From Rugosimonospora acidiphila (GTDB lineage: Bacteria > Actinomycetota > Actinomycetes > Mycobacteriales > Micromonosporaceae), in the NCBI RefSeq assembly GCF_039543385.1, contig NZ_BAABJQ010000020.1, forward strand, positions 124,001 to 188,000: a stretch of 64,000 nucleotides of DNA. The letters run 5' to 3'. Below the pieces are notes generated by a model, which made no database searches, was not told the DNA's origin, and was given only the letters and a program-made list of their open reading frames with translations. Numbering within the stretch: the first letter of the stretch is position 1; every line of letters begins with the position of its first letter. Made by a program: the position numbers and the translations under genes. Below, piece after piece: positions 50,089 to 58,922 of this stretch.

Positions 50089-52620
50089 GTGAGCGTGCAA
50101 CCTGATTCCGATGACGGGCATCGGCCGGCAGAGTCGAGCCGGCGCGGCGGTCAGCAGACATCCATCAAGCGGCGCGTCGTCCGGCTCGTGCTCATCCCCA
50201 GTGTGGTGGCCGTGGTGCTGTGGCTGGCGGCGTCCGGGTACCTGGTCTTCTCGGGCTTCTACGACCGCGAGGTGGCCAGCACGGTCCGGCAGGTCTCGAT
50301 CCCGGCGGTCACCGGCCTGTCCTCGATTCAGCAGGAGCGGCGGCTGAGCGTCGCGTACCTCGCCAAGCCCTCGGTAGGCATGCAGGGCCTGATAGACCAG
50401 CGGCGGCAGACCGACCAGCGGCTGTCCACGCTGCGTACCGTGGCCAACTCGGCGCTGTCGCTGGCCCCCGCGTCCATCAAGACCCGGTGGAAGACGCTGA
50501 CCCAGCACCTGGACCAGCTTCCCGGGATCCGCAGCAAGATTGACTCCGGTACCGCCGACCGGCAGCAGGTCTACGACTTCTACAACGGCCTGCTCGACTC
50601 GGCGACCGACCTGTTCGACACCCAGGCCCGGGTGGTACCCGACGCCACCGCCGCCCAGGGCGGCATCTCGGCGACCGAGATCTTCCGCGCCACCGACCAG
50701 ATGTCGCGCGCCGGCTCGCTCGTCACCGGCGCCTTCGGCTCGCACACCCTCAGCGAGGGCGACTACCTCCAGTTCGTCGGCCTGGTCGGGGCCTACCACG
50801 CCGAACTGACCGACGTCGCACCGCACCTGCGGCCGGACGTGCGCCGGCGGTACGCGCAGACCATCGCGGGCGACCCGTGGAAGCGGCTGGTCAACGCGGA
50901 GAACGCGGTCATCGACGGCGGCCGGTGGTCCGGCACGGTGCCGGCGGACCTGGAGGTCGACGCGGCCAGCTGGGACACGCTGACCACCCAGGTCTCCGTC
51001 GCCCTCGTCGACCTGACCGTCGCGCAGGCCGACGAGGTGTCCGCCCAGGCACTGCACACCGGCGACAACCAGTTGCTCACCGCGCTGCTGGGCAGCCTGG
51101 TCGCGCTGGCCATCGCGGTGGGCGCGATCGTGTGGGCGCTGCGCCAGTCGCAGGTACTGGTCGATCGCGCGCTGTCCGTGCGCCTGGCTCAGCTGGGCCG
51201 GGACGCGGCAGCGGTGGTGGACCAGCGGCTGCCGGAGATGATGGCCCGGCTGCGCCGGCGCGAGAAGGCCGACCCCGCCATCGAACTGCCCACCCAGGAC
51301 TACGGCAGCGACGAAATCGGTCAGCTCGCCGCCGTGCTGAACCGGTCGCTGCAGCGGGCCGTCGGCGCGGCGGCCGACGAGGCCACCACCCGGGCCGCCG
51401 GCCTGGCGATGCTGATGGGCGTCGCGCGCCGGCCACAGCGCCCGCTCCAGCACGGTCTGCAGGTCATCGAGAACCTGCAGACCGCGATCGGCGACGAGCG
51501 GGTGCTGGCGCAGCTGTTCGACGTCAACCACCAACTCGCCCAGGCCCGGCGGTTCCTGGAGAACCTCATCATCCTCGCCGGAGGGCAGACCGGCCGGCGC
51601 TTCCACAAGCCGGTCGGGCTGCGGCGGGTGCTGCTGGCCACCATGGGCGAGACCCAGCAGTACCAGCGCATCACCCTGCGCCCCACCGTGGACGTGGCGC
51701 TCGTCGGCAGCGCGGTCGCCGGTACCACCCACCTGCTCGCCGAGCTGTTCGACAACGCTCTCGCGTTCTCGCCGCCCACCTCGACGGTGTGGGTCAACTG
51801 CACCCGGGCCACCCGGGGAGTGGTGATCGAGATCGAGGACGCCGGGGTGGGCATGCTGCCCGACGACCTGGACCGCGCGAACGAGCTGCTGGCCACCGCG
51901 CCGACGCCCGACGTGGCGGCGCTGAAGGACGGCGCGCAGATCGGCCTGTGGGTGGTGGCGGAGCTGGCCAAGCGCGCCGGCATCCAGGTGACCCTGCGCA
52001 CCTCCGCGTACGGCGGGCTGCTCGCGGTCGTGCTGCTGCCGGACCGGCTGATCGCCCCCGACTCGGACCCCGCGCCGGAGCCGGACCCGGAGCCGTCGCT
52101 GGCCGCCGCCGGAGCGCCGCTGGCCGGCGCCCAGCCGAGCGTTCCGCTGCTGCCGCCGCCCGGGTCGATGCTCGGCTTCGGCCAGCACGGGATGCGCCCC
52201 GTGTCGCCGCCGCCGGCTCCCGCCGGCCGGTCCGACACCAACGGCTCCACCCGGCCGATTCCCTTCGTCCAGATGAGCCAGGACGCTCGCGGCGATCGCC
52301 CGAACGGCACGGTGAACGGCCATCACCGGCACGGCGCCGCCGCCCCGGAGCCACCGCGACCCGCGCCCCCCGCCTACCGGGCCGGCGGCACCCCGCCCAG
52401 CCCCTCGCCCTCCCCCCGGCCGCGCCTGCCGGAGCGGCAGCCCCAGCAGCACCTCGCGCCGGAGCTGCGCGACCAGACCGACCCGGCGGCGCCGGACGAG
52501 CCGACCCGGTCACCGGAGGAGACCCGGTCCCGGTTCGCGCAGTACCAGAAGGGTTGGCAGGCGGGGCGATCAGGCAACGGCAACCCACCCACCGGCGATG
52601 ACCAGAACGGGACCGCATGA
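50089..52620 (+). CDS. conservon histidine kinase-like protein CvnA
   Basis: An 843-residue sensor: cytoplasmic head, helix (LVLIPSVVAVVLWLAASGYLVF), a nitrate/nitrite-sensing (NIT) type extracytoplasmic domain of about 250 residues, helix (LLGSLVALAIAVGAIVWAL), HAMP-like segment, helical dimerisation region (LFDVNHQLAQARRFLENLIIL, with the candidate His), and HATPase (AELFDNALAFSPPTSTVWV; IEDAGVGM; IGLWVVAELAKRAG). The last 200 residues are Pro/Ala-rich and disordered. GTG 50089 is four bases after GGAG. CvnA proteins form a membrane-bound complex with CvnB, C and D; the gene order here is A-B-C-D. Confidence 0.9.
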   Translation: MSVQPDSDDGHRPAESSRRGGQQTSIKRRVVRLVLIPSVVAVVLWLAASGYLVFSGFYDREVASTVRQVSIPAVTGLSSIQQERRLSVAYLAKPSVGMQGLIDQRRQTDQRLSTLRTVANSALSLAPASIKTRWKTLTQHLDQLPGIRSKIDSGTADRQQVYDFYNGLLDSATDLFDTQARVVPDATAAQGGISATEIFRATDQMSRAGSLVTGAFGSHTLSEGDYLQFVGLVGAYHAELTDVAPHLRPDVRRRYAQTIAGDPWKRLVNAENAVIDGGRWSGTVPADLEVDAASWDTLTTQVSVALVDLTVAQADEVSAQALHTGDNQLLTALLGSLVALAIAVGAIVWALRQSQVLVDRALSVRLAQLGRDAAAVVDQRLPEMMARLRRREKADPAIELPTQDYGSDEIGQLAAVLNRSLQRAVGAAADEATTRAAGLAMLMGVARRPQRPLQHGLQVIENLQTAIGDERVLAQLFDVNHQLAQARRFLENLIILAGGQTGRRFHKPVGLRRVLLATMGETQQYQRITLRPTVDVALVGSAVAGTTHLLAELFDNALAFSPPTSTVWVNCTRATRGVVIEIEDAGVGMLPDDLDRANELLATAPTPDVAALKDGAQIGLWVVAELAKRAGIQVTLRTSAYGGLLAVVLLPDRLIAPDSDPAPEPDPEPSLAAAGAPLAGAQPSVPLLPPPGSMLGFGQHGMRPVSPPPAPAGRSDTNGSTRPIPFVQMSQDARGDRPNGTVNGHHRHGAAAPEPPRPAPPAYRAGGTPPSPSPSPRPRLPERQPQQHLAPELRDQTDPAAPDEPTRSPEETRSRFAQYQKGWQAGRSGNGNPPTGDDQNGTA

Positions 52621-53027
52621 TGGACGCGCACAGTGATCTGACCTGGACCCTGGACGAGCTGGTGAAGGTCCCGGGCGTGCTACACGCCGTCGTCCTGTCC
52701 ACCGACGGGCTGGTCATCCAGAAGTCGACGCTGCTGCCGCGGGACGCCGCCGAACTGCTCGCCGCCGCGGCCTCCTCGCTCTACAGCCTCGCCAGCGGCA
52801 TCGGTAGACAGTTCAGCAGCGGGCCGGTCGAGCAGATCATCACCGAGTACCACGACCAGAGCCTGTTCGTGGCGGCAGCCGGGCGCAACGGCCGGCTGGC
52901 CGTGCTGTGCGACCAGGCCGTCGACATGGGGACGGTGGCGTACGAGATGAGTCGCCTGGTGACCCGCATCGGTCAGTACCTCGGCTCCGACGCGCGCGTC
53001 GGGGCCCCGACACCCAACGGTCCGTGA
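52617..53027 (+). CDS. roadblock/LC7 protein CvnB
   Basis: A 136-residue roadblock/LC7 domain protein (LTWTLDELVKVPGVLHAVVL, STDGLVIQKS, LASGIGRQFSSGP, AAAGRNGRLAVLCD). In conservons CvnB is a small GTPase-linked regulator of the CvnD GTPase. It overlaps the stop of cvnA by ATGA, with a second ATG three bases on. Confidence 0.9.
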   Translation: MMDAHSDLTWTLDELVKVPGVLHAVVLSTDGLVIQKSTLLPRDAAELLAAAASSLYSLASGIGRQFSSGPVEQIITEYHDQSLFVAAAGRNGRLAVLCDQAVDMGTVAYEMSRLVTRIGQYLGSDARVGAPTPNGP

Positions 53028-53037
53028 GGCACCGCCG

Positions 53038-53403
53038 ATGAGTCGTGACGCATGGTACGGCGACGACGACGGGGGCTCGGGGCGGTTCGTGCCGCTGTAC
53101 GTGCTCGTCAACGGGCGCACCCGGACCCGCAACGCCGGCCTGGATCTGGCCACCCAGGTGGTCGCGCTGGGCGCGAACCCGCAGGCGCTGGAGGCGGAGT
53201 ACCAGGCGGTCGTGCGGCGCTGCCGGACCTGGACCTCGGTCGCGGAGATAGCCGCTCACCTTCGCTACCCGCTCACCGCGACGAAGCTGTTCGTCGACGT
53301 CCTGCTCGAACAGGGATTCCTGGCCGTCGGGTCGCCGGCCGAGGAGACGTCCACGGACCTCGAAGTCCTCGAGAAGATTCTGGTCCGGCTGCAGGAACTA
53401 TAG
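53038..53403 (+). CDS. DUF742 protein CvnC
   Basis: A 121-residue DUF742 protein with the family's winged-helix-like core (FVPLYVLVNGRTR, WTSVAEIAAHLRYPLTATKL, VLLEQGFLAV). CvnC is the usual third gene of conservons and may modulate the kinase/GTPase complex. It lies ten bases after cvnB. Confidence 0.9.
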   Translation: MSRDAWYGDDDGGSGRFVPLYVLVNGRTRTRNAGLDLATQVVALGANPQALEAEYQAVVRRCRTWTSVAEIAAHLRYPLTATKLFVDVLLEQGFLAVGSPAEETSTDLEVLEKILVRLQEL

Positions 53404-53424
53404 ACAACAGGGGACTGATAAGCA

Positions 53425-53985
53425 TTGAAATCAGTCAAGGTCGTTGTAGCGGGCGGCTTCGGCACCGGCAAGACGACGTTGGTGTCGGCGGTCAGCGAGA
53501 TAGCCCCCTTGACCACGGAGGAGGTGTTGACTCAGGCCAGCGTCGGGGTGGACGACCTGGCCGGGGTGAAGGACAAGACCACCACCACGGTGGCGGTGGA
53601 CTTCGGACGCATCACCGTCAACGAGGACATCGTCCTGTACATGTTCGGCACCCCCGGACAGGACCGGTTCTGGTTCATGTGGGACGAGTTGGCCCGGGGC
53701 GCGATCGGCGCGATCGTGCTGGTCGACACCAGGCGTCTGGACAGCAGCTTCGCCGCCATCGACTATTTCGAACGGCGCCGAATCCCGTTCGTCGTCGCCT
53801 CCAACATGTTCTTCGGCGAGCGCCTGTACAGCGAGGATGAGATCCGCGGCGCGCTGCGGCTGAACCCGGCCACCCCGCTGGTGTGGTGCGACGCCCGGGA
53901 ACGCGACTCCAGCAAGCAGGCCCTGATCAGGCTGATCCGGCACACGATGTCCCAACTGCCGACGCAGGCCCCCTCCGGCAGGTAA
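53425..53985 (+). CDS. conservon small GTPase CvnD
   Basis: A 186-residue Ras-like GTPase: P-loop GGFGTGKTTLV, switch I Thr-rich KDKTTTTVAVDFGRI, G3 FGTPGQDRFWFMWDEL. The G4 position reads ASNMFFGE; most CvnD proteins have NxFD here, so the base-specifying Asp is replaced by Phe and nucleotide specificity may be relaxed. The start is TTG 53425; the protein begins KSVKVVVAGGFG as expected for the family. It is followed on the same strand after 44 bases by a prenyltransferase gene with no visible terminator. Confidence 0.9.
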   Translation: MKSVKVVVAGGFGTGKTTLVSAVSEIAPLTTEEVLTQASVGVDDLAGVKDKTTTTVAVDFGRITVNEDIVLYMFGTPGQDRFWFMWDELARGAIGAIVLVDTRRLDSSFAAIDYFERRRIPFVVASNMFFGERLYSEDEIRGALRLNPATPLVWCDARERDSSKQALIRLIRHTMSQLPTQAPSGR

Positions 53986-54029
53986 CAGGACCCGACCAGG
54001 CCCCCCGACACCCCGAGTGGAGACCGTGA

Positions 54030-55187
54030 GTGGAGACAAACCTGGACCCCGCCTTGTCTCTTTCCGAGCTTCTCGATCGTCAGCTGGTGTATCTGTGCGA
54101 GCTCGTCGACACGGACTCCCGACCGGCCCGGGCCCTGCTGACCGACCTGCTCGGGCCCTCCGCGCTGCGCCCGCTGTCCCGGCCGCCGGCCTGGCCGTCC
54201 AGCGTGGCCGACGACGGTACGCCGGTCGAATTCTCCATCGCCTTCAACGAAAACGAGCGCCCCACCCTGCGAGTCCTCGGCGAGGCACTGGCCCCGGTGC
54301 CGAGCGGGGCGGCGAACCTGTCCGCCGCGCGGCGGTTCGTTCGGGCGCGGGCCGCCGAGTTCGGCCTTCCGTTGTCCCGGTTCGAGCGGGTCCACGAGGT
54401 GTTCGCCGCGGCCGACCCGCCCAATGGTTTCGGGATCTGGCAGTCCCTGGCGTTCGGGCCCGGCCGGCGGCCCGAGTTCAAGGTGTACTTCAATCCGGAG
54501 ATCCGGGGAGTCGACGAGGCGCCGGGCCTGGTGACCGAGGCCATGGAGCGGCTCGGCCTGGGCCCGTCGTGCCGGGCGGTGCGCCAGCGCGCGACCCGAC
54601 CCGGCGAACTGGGGCGGCTGGACCGGCTGGCGTTCTTCGCGCTCGACCTGCATGACGGGCCGCACGCCCGGGTGAAGGTCTACCTGAGCCACCACGACGC
54701 GCAGGCGCGGGATGTCGTGGCCGCCGCTGGCGCGGTCGACGGTATCGACCCGGACGAGGTCGCCGAATTCTGCGCGCTGGCCGGCGGCGGGACGGAGACG
54801 TTCGCCCGCCGGCCGCTGGTGGGCAGCTACACCTTCCTCGGCGGGGCGCGGGGACCGGCCGGGTACAGCGTCTACGTCCCGATCCGCAGCTACGTCGACC
54901 ACGACGCCGAGGCGTACGACCGGGTCAGCGCGCTGCTGTCCCGGTACGGGTTCGACGCTTCGGTGCTCGAACGGGCGATTGCCGGGCTGACCCGCCGGCC
55001 GCTGCACGCCGGTGTCGGGCTGATCGCGCACGTTTCGCTGCGGCTGGGGCCGCCCCGACCGGGCGTGACCGTCTATCTGTCCACCGAGGCGTACCGGGTC
55101 TTCCCGCCGCGCCGCCCGATGGCGGTCGGCGAACCGGGACGCGGCGAGCCTCGGCCGTTGTGCGCGAACAGATCGGAGAGTGAGTGA
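54030..55187 (+). CDS. aromatic (tryptophan/indole) prenyltransferase, ABBA fold
   Basis: A 385-residue DMATS/CymD-type prenyltransferase. Features: the helix LSELLDRQLVYLCELVDTD, VEFSIAFNENERPTLRVLGE (Glu for indole N-H), paired basic residues in PEFKVYFNPEIRG and HARVKVYLSHHD (Lys/Tyr shield for the diphosphate), and PGVTVYLSTEAYR. It should attach a dimethylallyl group to Trp or indole without metal. GTG 54030 is seven bases after GGAG. Its stop overlaps the tryptophanase-like gene by one base. Known actinomycete homologues are 5-, 6- or 7-DMATS and IptA; the position prenylated here is unknown. Confidence 0.9.
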   Translation: METNLDPALSLSELLDRQLVYLCELVDTDSRPARALLTDLLGPSALRPLSRPPAWPSSVADDGTPVEFSIAFNENERPTLRVLGEALAPVPSGAANLSAARRFVRARAAEFGLPLSRFERVHEVFAAADPPNGFGIWQSLAFGPGRRPEFKVYFNPEIRGVDEAPGLVTEAMERLGLGPSCRAVRQRATRPGELGRLDRLAFFALDLHDGPHARVKVYLSHHDAQARDVVAAAGAVDGIDPDEVAEFCALAGGGTETFARRPLVGSYTFLGGARGPAGYSVYVPIRSYVDHDAEAYDRVSALLSRYGFDASVLERAIAGLTRRPLHAGVGLIAHVSLRLGPPRPGVTVYLSTEAYRVFPPRRPMAVGEPGRGEPRPLCANRSESE

Positions 55188-56584
55188 TGGTCCGGGAATT
55201 TGAGCCGGTGCTGCCGCCCTACCGGATCAAGGTGGTCGAACCGATCGCGTTCCTGGACGCGAAACAGCGACGGGAGGCGATCGAGGCGGCCGGGTACAAC
55301 CCGTTCAACCTCCGCGCCGACCAGATCACCATCGACCTGCTGTCCGACTCCGGCACCGGCGCCACGTCCGACGCCCAGGAGGGGGCCGCGGCGCTGGGCG
55401 ACGAGTCCTACGCGGGTGCGCGCTCCTGGTTCCGCTTCCACGACGAGGTGACCGACCTCACCGGGTACCCGTTCATTCTGCCGGTGCACCAGGGCCGCGC
55501 CGGCGAACGGGTGCTGTTCGGCAGCCTGCTCAAGCCCGGCCAGATCTGCTTGAGCAACACCCACTTCGACACCACCCACGCCAACGTCGAACTGGTCGGC
55601 GCGCAGGCGCGTGACCTGCCCTGCCCCGAGGCGGCCGACCTCGACAGCGCGGAGCCGTTCAAGGGCAACATCGACCTGGCGGCGTTGGAGCGCGCCCTGG
55701 CGGGGCCGAACGGCGGCCGGGTCGGGCTGGTCCTGATGACCATCACCAACAACGGCCTCGGCGCGCAGCCGGTGTCCATGGCCAACCTGCGGGCCACGAG
55801 CGAGCTGTGCCGCCGCCACCGGGTGCCGTTCTTCCTCGACGCGGCACGGTTCGCCGAGAACGCGTGGCTGGTGCACACGCGCGAGCCGGAGTACCGGGAC
55901 TGGACGCCCCGGCGCATCGCCACGGCGGCGTTCCAGTACGCCGACGGGTGCGTGGTGAGCCTGAAGAAGGATGGGCTGTCGGCGGTCGGCGGGTTCATCG
56001 GCCTGCGCGACCGGCAACTGCACGCGGCGTGCGAGGCGAACCTCATCGCCACCGAGGGCTTCTCCACCTACGGCGGACTTGCCGGCCACGACCTGGAGCG
56101 ACTGGCCCGGGGCCTGCGTGAGGTGGTCGATCCCGCGTACCTGCGGGCACGCGCCGCGTCCACCGCGCGGCTGGCGCGGCTCATCAACGAGGCCGGGGTG
56201 GACACCGTACAACCGGCCGGCATCCACGCCCTGTACCTCAACGCCGGCCGGCTGCTGCCGCACCTGTCCCCGGAGCGGTTTCCGGGCCACTCACTCGGGT
56301 GCCAGCTCTACCTCGACGGCGGCATCCGGTGCGCCGAACTCGGGTCGCTCTACCTGGGCACCCTGGACGACGAGCACCGGCTGGTCACGCCCGCGCCGTT
56401 CGAACTGGTGCGGCTGGCCATCCCGCGCCGGGTGTACACCGACACCCACCTCGAGTACGTCGCGGCCACGCTCGCCGACATCGCCAAGGACCCGGAACGG
56501 GTCACCGGGTACCGCATCGTGTCGGCGCCGCCCCTGCTGCGCCATTTCAAGGTACGGCTGGAACCGGTGAGCGCCGGGACGTGA
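55187..56584 (+). CDS. tryptophanase-like PLP-dependent beta-eliminating lyase
   Basis: A 465-residue fold-type I lyase of the tryptophanase/tyrosine phenol-lyase family: NLRADQITIDLLSDSGTGA, LPVHQGRAGE, FFLDAARFAENAW, PLP-lysine in VSLKKDGLSAVGGF, and YGGLAGHDLERLARGL. It should release indole (or prenyl-indole) plus pyruvate and ammonia from Trp derivatives. The ATG shares one base with the preceding stop (TGATG), with GGAG eight bases before. Tight coupling to the prenyltransferase suggests prenyl-Trp is the real substrate. A flavin monooxygenase, found in related loci, is absent. Confidence 0.9.
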   Translation: MVREFEPVLPPYRIKVVEPIAFLDAKQRREAIEAAGYNPFNLRADQITIDLLSDSGTGATSDAQEGAAALGDESYAGARSWFRFHDEVTDLTGYPFILPVHQGRAGERVLFGSLLKPGQICLSNTHFDTTHANVELVGAQARDLPCPEAADLDSAEPFKGNIDLAALERALAGPNGGRVGLVLMTITNNGLGAQPVSMANLRATSELCRRHRVPFFLDAARFAENAWLVHTREPEYRDWTPRRIATAAFQYADGCVVSLKKDGLSAVGGFIGLRDRQLHAACEANLIATEGFSTYGGLAGHDLERLARGLREVVDPAYLRARAASTARLARLINEAGVDTVQPAGIHALYLNAGRLLPHLSPERFPGHSLGCQLYLDGGIRCAELGSLYLGTLDDEHRLVTPAPFELVRLAIPRRVYTDTHLEYVAATLADIAKDPERVTGYRIVSAPPLLRHFKVRLEPVSAGT

Positions 56585-56609
56585 CCCGATCCCCGACGGC
56601 CAGCCCGGC

Positions 56610-57464
56610 TCACGCGTCCGGATCCTCGTGGGTGAACCGCCGGATCAGCTCGGCCAGCTTCTTCGGCTGGTCCAGCGGTATGAGCGTGTAGCTGTCGTCC
56701 ACCACGGCGTAGCGGCCACGCGGGAACAGGCCGGCCAGCCGCTCGCCGTGCTCGAAGGGCATCACCCGGTCGTCGCCCGCCCAGACCACCAGGGCGAGGC
56801 GGGTGAACTCCGGCAGCCAGCCGGCCGAGTCGCGCAGCAGGTCCGGCCGCGCCGCCGCGGCGCGCAGCAGCCGCACGGTGTCCCGGCGGATCTCGGGCTG
56901 GGTCAGGATCGGCCGCATCCACCGGGCGGTGTCGAGGTCTCCACGCCTGGTCAGCCACCCGAACGCGATAGGCAGCCGGCGCACCGCCCGCAGCCGCATC
57001 TGCTGCATGAACAGCCCGAACGCCCAGGGCGACAGCTTGCCTGTGAGCATGAGCGTCCGGCCGGTGAGCCCCGGCGGGAAGTTGTCGAACGCCTCGCACG
57101 AGACCAGCGCGATCCGGTCGACCCGGGCGGCGCCTTCGCGGATGAGCAGTTGGACCAGCGCCCCGCCGGTGTCGTTGCCGACGAGCGTGACGTCGCGCAG
57201 GTCGAGGCGCTCGAGGAACTCCGCGACCAGCCGGGCGATGCCGGGCAGGGACAGGTCGGCGTCGGCGTTGACCGCGCGACGGTGCGCGCCCATCGGCAGC
57301 GTCGGCACGACGCACCGGTGATCGCGGGACAGCTCGCCGCTCGTCCCGTGCCAGAGCGAGGAGTCCATCAGCAGCCCGTGCAGCAGCACGACGGTGGGGC
57401 CGGGACCCTCGCCGTTGTCCTCATATTCGATCGGCCCGGCCGACAGCTCAACGACCTTCCGCAT
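56610..57464 (-). CDS. alpha/beta hydrolase with Asp nucleophile
   Basis: A 284-residue alpha/beta hydrolase. The nucleophile elbow reads GNDTGG (Asp98 in place of Ser), as in haloalkane dehalogenase-like proteins; LLHGLLMDSSLWHG is the oxyanion region. At the expected catalytic His the sequence is DDSYTLIPLDQP, so the His is absent. The enzyme may be inactive as a hydrolase or use another chemistry. ATG 57464. It converges on the tryptophanase-like gene and lies downstream of a TetR gene on its strand, with 92 bases between. Confidence 0.75.
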   Translation of the reverse strand: MRKVVELSAGPIEYEDNGEGPGPTVVLLHGLLMDSSLWHGTSGELSRDHRCVVPTLPMGAHRRAVNADADLSLPGIARLVAEFLERLDLRDVTLVGNDTGGALVQLLIREGAARVDRIALVSCEAFDNFPPGLTGRTLMLTGKLSPWAFGLFMQQMRLRAVRRLPIAFGWLTRRGDLDTARWMRPILTQPEIRRDTVRLLRAAAARPDLLRDSAGWLPEFTRLALVVWAGDDRVMPFEHGERLAGLFPRGRYAVVDDSYTLIPLDQPKKLAELIRRFTHEDPDA

Positions 57465-57556
57465 GCTCCGCCCCCCACGTGGATCGGACTCGCCCGCCGA
57501 GGCAAGTGAACCATGCGGTTCGCATTCGTGTCCATCGAGCGCGCGGCCCGATCCGG

Positions 57557-58183
57557 CTACCCCTCCGCGGCCTCCTCGCGCTCCAACGCGCGGACCAGGG
57601 CATCGAGCCCGGCCTCGATCCCCTCGGTCTCGCCGGTGGTCCGCCAATCCACCAGGAAGCCCCGCATGGTCGCCAGGATCAGCTCCGCGACCTCCAACTT
57701 GCGCCGGTCGGACCAGCCCGGCGGACAGATCGCCAGCAGCGGGGGAAGGTACTGCCGCGAGCCCTCCCGGGCCAGCCGCGCGTAGCGCGCCGGGTCGTAC
57801 ATCATCAGGCCGACGCCCTGGTCGATGGCGCGCAGCCCCAACTCGTCGCTCATCAGCACGGGCCAGATCGCGCGCACCCTGGCGGCCAGCGTCGAATGCC
57901 CTCGGGCCGTCGCGGCCAGCCCGTTGTCGATGCGCCGCTCCCGCAGCCGGAACATCGCCTGGCCGAGCAGGTCGTCGGCGCCGTCGAAGTAGTACAGCAG
58001 CACCTTGTGGGTGGTGTTGGCCGCCCGGGCGGCCCGGCGTAGCGAGAAGTCCACCAGGCCGTTGGCGGCGAGGTCATCGGTCACCCGCTCCAGCAGGTCC
58101 CGGCGCCTCGCCTCGCCTCGCGCCGACCCCGCCGAGCGCCGGTAACCGCGCGGCGCCTCCTCGCCGTCGGACGTCGACTCCAT
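57557..58183 (-). CDS. TetR family transcriptional regulator
   Basis: A 208-residue repressor. The HTH is somewhat atypical: RRDLLERVTDDLAANGLVDF, SLRRAARAANTTHKVLLYYF. The C-terminal domain is helical with a Trp/Tyr-rich pocket. It may control the alpha/beta hydrolase gene downstream (92 bases) or itself; no palindrome of operator type is obvious at its start, but a 29-bp repeat array lies 54 bases upstream. Confidence 0.8.
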   Translation of the reverse strand: MESTSDGEEAPRGYRRSAGSARGEARRRDLLERVTDDLAANGLVDFSLRRAARAANTTHKVLLYYFDGADDLLGQAMFRLRERRIDNGLAATARGHSTLAARVRAIWPVLMSDELGLRAIDQGVGLMMYDPARYARLAREGSRQYLPPLLAICPPGWSDRRKLEVAELILATMRGFLVDWRTTGETEGIEAGLDALVRALEREEAAEG

Positions 58184-58236
58184 GCGCACCATCATGCCGG
58201 ACCCCCCGCCCCGGACCCCTTCCCCGGGATCCCCGG

Positions 58237-58323
58237 ACGCGGCTCCGGCGCGACGTCAGCGCCAGACGCGGCTCCGGCGCGACGTCGGCGCCAGACGCGG
58301 CTCCGGCGCGACGTCGGCGCCGA
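58237..58323. repeat. 29-bp tandem repeat, three copies
   Basis: Three copies (58237-58265, 58266-58294, 58295-58323) built on ACGCGGCTCCGGCGCGACGT plus CGGCGCCAG; copies 2 and 3 are nearly identical. It lies between the TetR gene and the divergent esterase gene. Confidence 0.85.
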
Positions 58324-58922
58324 CCCGGCCCCGGCGTGACGCCGGCCCTCGCGCCGCTCGTGGCGCTGGAGTGGCGGACGCCGGTTCGGGGTGGCCGCCG
58401 TTCCCCGAATCTGTTCCCGATAATTTCCGAAAAATTTCGAGGATCCGCGCCCGAGCCACGCCCCGATCTCGCCCGGCCGGCCCGCGCCGGTACGGCACCG
58501 GGTACCCCGGCGCCCCGCTCAGGTCACCGCCCGCCCGGCCGCGAAATCCCCGTTCGACCAGGGATCATCCGGCGACCGGCCGCCTACGCGCGCGGCCCGG
58601 TCCGCCGGCCGTCACGGCATCCGGGGAATCGAAATATTGCGGTCGCTACAGAGAAATGTTTCTATATAGACGGCGGTCTGCCGGGGCGACGGCGGCGCGT
58701 GGAGGGCAACCACGCGAGCCGCCGGTCCGGGCCCGTTTCGACGGACCGTCCCACCCCCACCGGCGATCCGGCCCCAGCGCCAGATCGGCCGGCAGCACCG
58801 CAACCGATGTGTGGGCGCGCCACGACCGCTGTGTGCCGCGTCGTGCCGCGTCGGGGCTCCGTCGCCGCCCCGCGCCCATCGGCTGCCGTGCGCGGCAGCG
58901 TCCCACTGCGGAAAGGACAACC
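58324..58922. promoter_or_regulatory. promoter region of the secreted esterase with CGAAA/TTTCG sites
   Basis: No gene in the 58184-58922 gap. CGAAAAATTTCG (58428-58439) is a perfect palindrome of the CGAAA-N-TTTCG type reported upstream of Streptomyces xylanase and related genes. A second AT-rich palindrome, AGAAATGTTTCT, is at 58652-58663. Either could be the operator of a glycan-responsive regulator acting on the esterase. GGAAAGG at 58911-58917 is the ribosome site. Confidence 0.45.
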
